Notes under the pieces: generated by a model
Told to the model about the DNA's origin: nothing
What the model saw: only the letters and a program-made list of their open reading frames with translations
Databases searched by the model: none
Position numbers and translations under genes: made by a program
Shown here: positions 63,318 through 64,000 of the stretch, one piece after another
How positions within the stretch are numbered: the first letter of the stretch is position 1
How the letters are laid out: every line of letters begins with the position of its first letter
Assembly: GCA_006226375.1 (NCBI GenBank)
Contig: SBHC01000041.1
Location: 62,001-126,000 of the forward strand
Reading direction: 5' to 3'
Origin: Deltaproteobacteria bacterium
GTDB taxonomy: Bacteria > Myxococcota_C > UBA6777
Length of the DNA stretch: 64,000 nt

Positions 63318-63595
63318 CGCATACTCCCTCTGCGCGTCTTCCATTGACGCAGTTCTCGCAAGAGTCAGAGCCGCTCCGCCTTGTCCCGGCCCAGTCTTTG
63401 CATTTGTAGGATCCAACATTCCTGCTAACGCAACGTATGTTTCCTCGATCTACTTACACCTCAAAAAAGTTGATCCAGGTCACACTTTTGGGTTCGTGTC
63501 ATTGTTCGGAGCCCCTTCTGTAGACATCCCTCTCATTGACAGCGAGAGTTGACCGTGGTGTAAGAAGGTCAAAGTCTTGCCAAACGAGGCCCAAC

Positions 63596-64000
63596 ATGAG
63601 CACCATGAAAGACATTGACGACCCCAGCCAACACGCCGACGAGTACAACGAAACCGGCTTTCGCAACAAGATCAAGCGCTACGCCAAGGATATCGGCGCA
63701 GGGTTGCTACGTCAGGCTTTTCGTCTCTACTTTGCATCCCAGTCGCCGAATGTTCCAACCTGGGCCAAAGCCGCGATGTATGGGGCGCTGGCGTACCTCG
63801 TCCTGCCCACTGATGCGGTGCCCGATCTTCTCCCGATGGTGGGATACACCGACGACGCAACGGTGATCGCTGCGGCCCTCACCACCGTTGCCATGCACAT
63901 CACGCCAGAAGTCAAAGACCAGGCAGACAACAAAGTCGACGCGCTGCTCGACGGCGTTGACGGCTGGCTAAAGGACTCCTCTTCGGACGACCCAACCTCC
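63596..64000 (+). CDS. DUF1232 (YkvA-like) membrane protein, 3' truncated by window edge
   Basis: From ATG 63596 (GAGG seven bases upstream) the frame is open to the end of the window, giving 135 codons with no stop. The section WAKAAMYGALAYLVLPTDAV, continuing PDLLPMVGYTDDATVIAAAL, is the signature of DUF1232: a membrane hairpin with the P-x-D-x-(I/V)PD motif. A helical tail with DALLDG follows. Function of the family is unknown. Confidence 0.85.
   Translation, partial: MSTMKDIDDPSQHADEYNETGFRNKIKRYAKDIGAGLLRQAFRLYFASQSPNVPTWAKAAMYGALAYLVLPTDAVPDLLPMVGYTDDATVIAAALTTVAMHITPEVKDQADNKVDALLDGVDGWLKDSSSDDPTS

Overview
The window looks like a piece of a myxobacterium-like genome (phylum Myxococcota; lineage not resolved). 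The reasons are several long hybrid Ser/Thr kinases with PEGA domains, many Cys-rich secreted lipoproteins with SBBP-type or FG-GAP propellers, MopE-type metal-binding motifs, a C-terminal tail of the MYXO-CTERM type, an FHA/sigma-54 activator, and GC near 50 percent. Genes are dense, starts often carry AGGAGG-like ribosome sites, and TTG/GTG starts are frequent. I saw no rRNA, tRNA, CRISPR array or intact insertion sequence. The only mobile-type trace is the tail of an Rpn-family nuclease at the left edge.

Layout. 1-4.4 kb: Rpn tail, small membrane protein, DEDDh exonuclease, kinase with PEGA repeats. 4.6-9.5 kb: Cys-rich lipoprotein, then two membrane-anchored FkbM methyltransferases flanking a TMTC/PMT-like glycosyltransferase with TPRs, then an orphan ExbD-like domain. 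9.5-15.4 kb: an SBBP/Cys-rich lipoprotein gene broken by an in-frame amber codon, and a 1168-residue lipoprotein with six about 105-residue repeats and a propeller. 15.5-18.5 kb: secreted and membrane proteins of unknown function. 18.6-22 kb: HAD-like protein, hemolysin-III protein, and a CobC-like phosphatase with a BtuF-like binding protein. 22.1-26.4 kb: FHA-sigma54 activator, Ser/Thr kinase and TPR/PEGA membrane protein in one operon. 26.8-28.5 kb: a second SBBP lipoprotein.

28.5-36.4 kb is the most interesting part. A three-gene lipid operon (CFA-synthase-like methyltransferase with changed active-site residues, UbiA prenyltransferase, patatin-like lipase) sits downstream of three helically phased copies of an 18-bp operator. 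Next to it are a flavin-binding PNPOx protein, a VOC protein, two LysR regulators, a DJ-1/PfpI protein and a monooxygenase-like protein with a zinc ribbon. One LysR gene is followed by a perfect T-N11-A palindrome.

36.4-45.7 kb: a HExxH/DUF4105 outer-membrane-type protein, a Gln/Ser-rich membrane protein, the FG-GAP/MopE/MYXO-CTERM protein, an orphan histidine kinase and a HAD phosphatase. 45.7-50.8 kb: two neighbouring HEAT-repeat proteins with the same C-terminal tail, separated by a decayed membrane-protein gene carrying a 15-base homopolymer. 50.9-64 kb: lipoprotein, Tat-exported HiPIP, TPR protein with two cyclic-nucleotide domains, Cys-rich lipoprotein, zinc-ribbon kinase plus TPR/PEGA partner, MBL-fold hydrolase, secreted proteins, and a DUF1232 protein cut by the right edge.

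Taken together the window is rich in signalling and envelope functions. Three kinases are each linked to PEGA domains, and in two cases the partner is a separate downstream protein of the same architecture.
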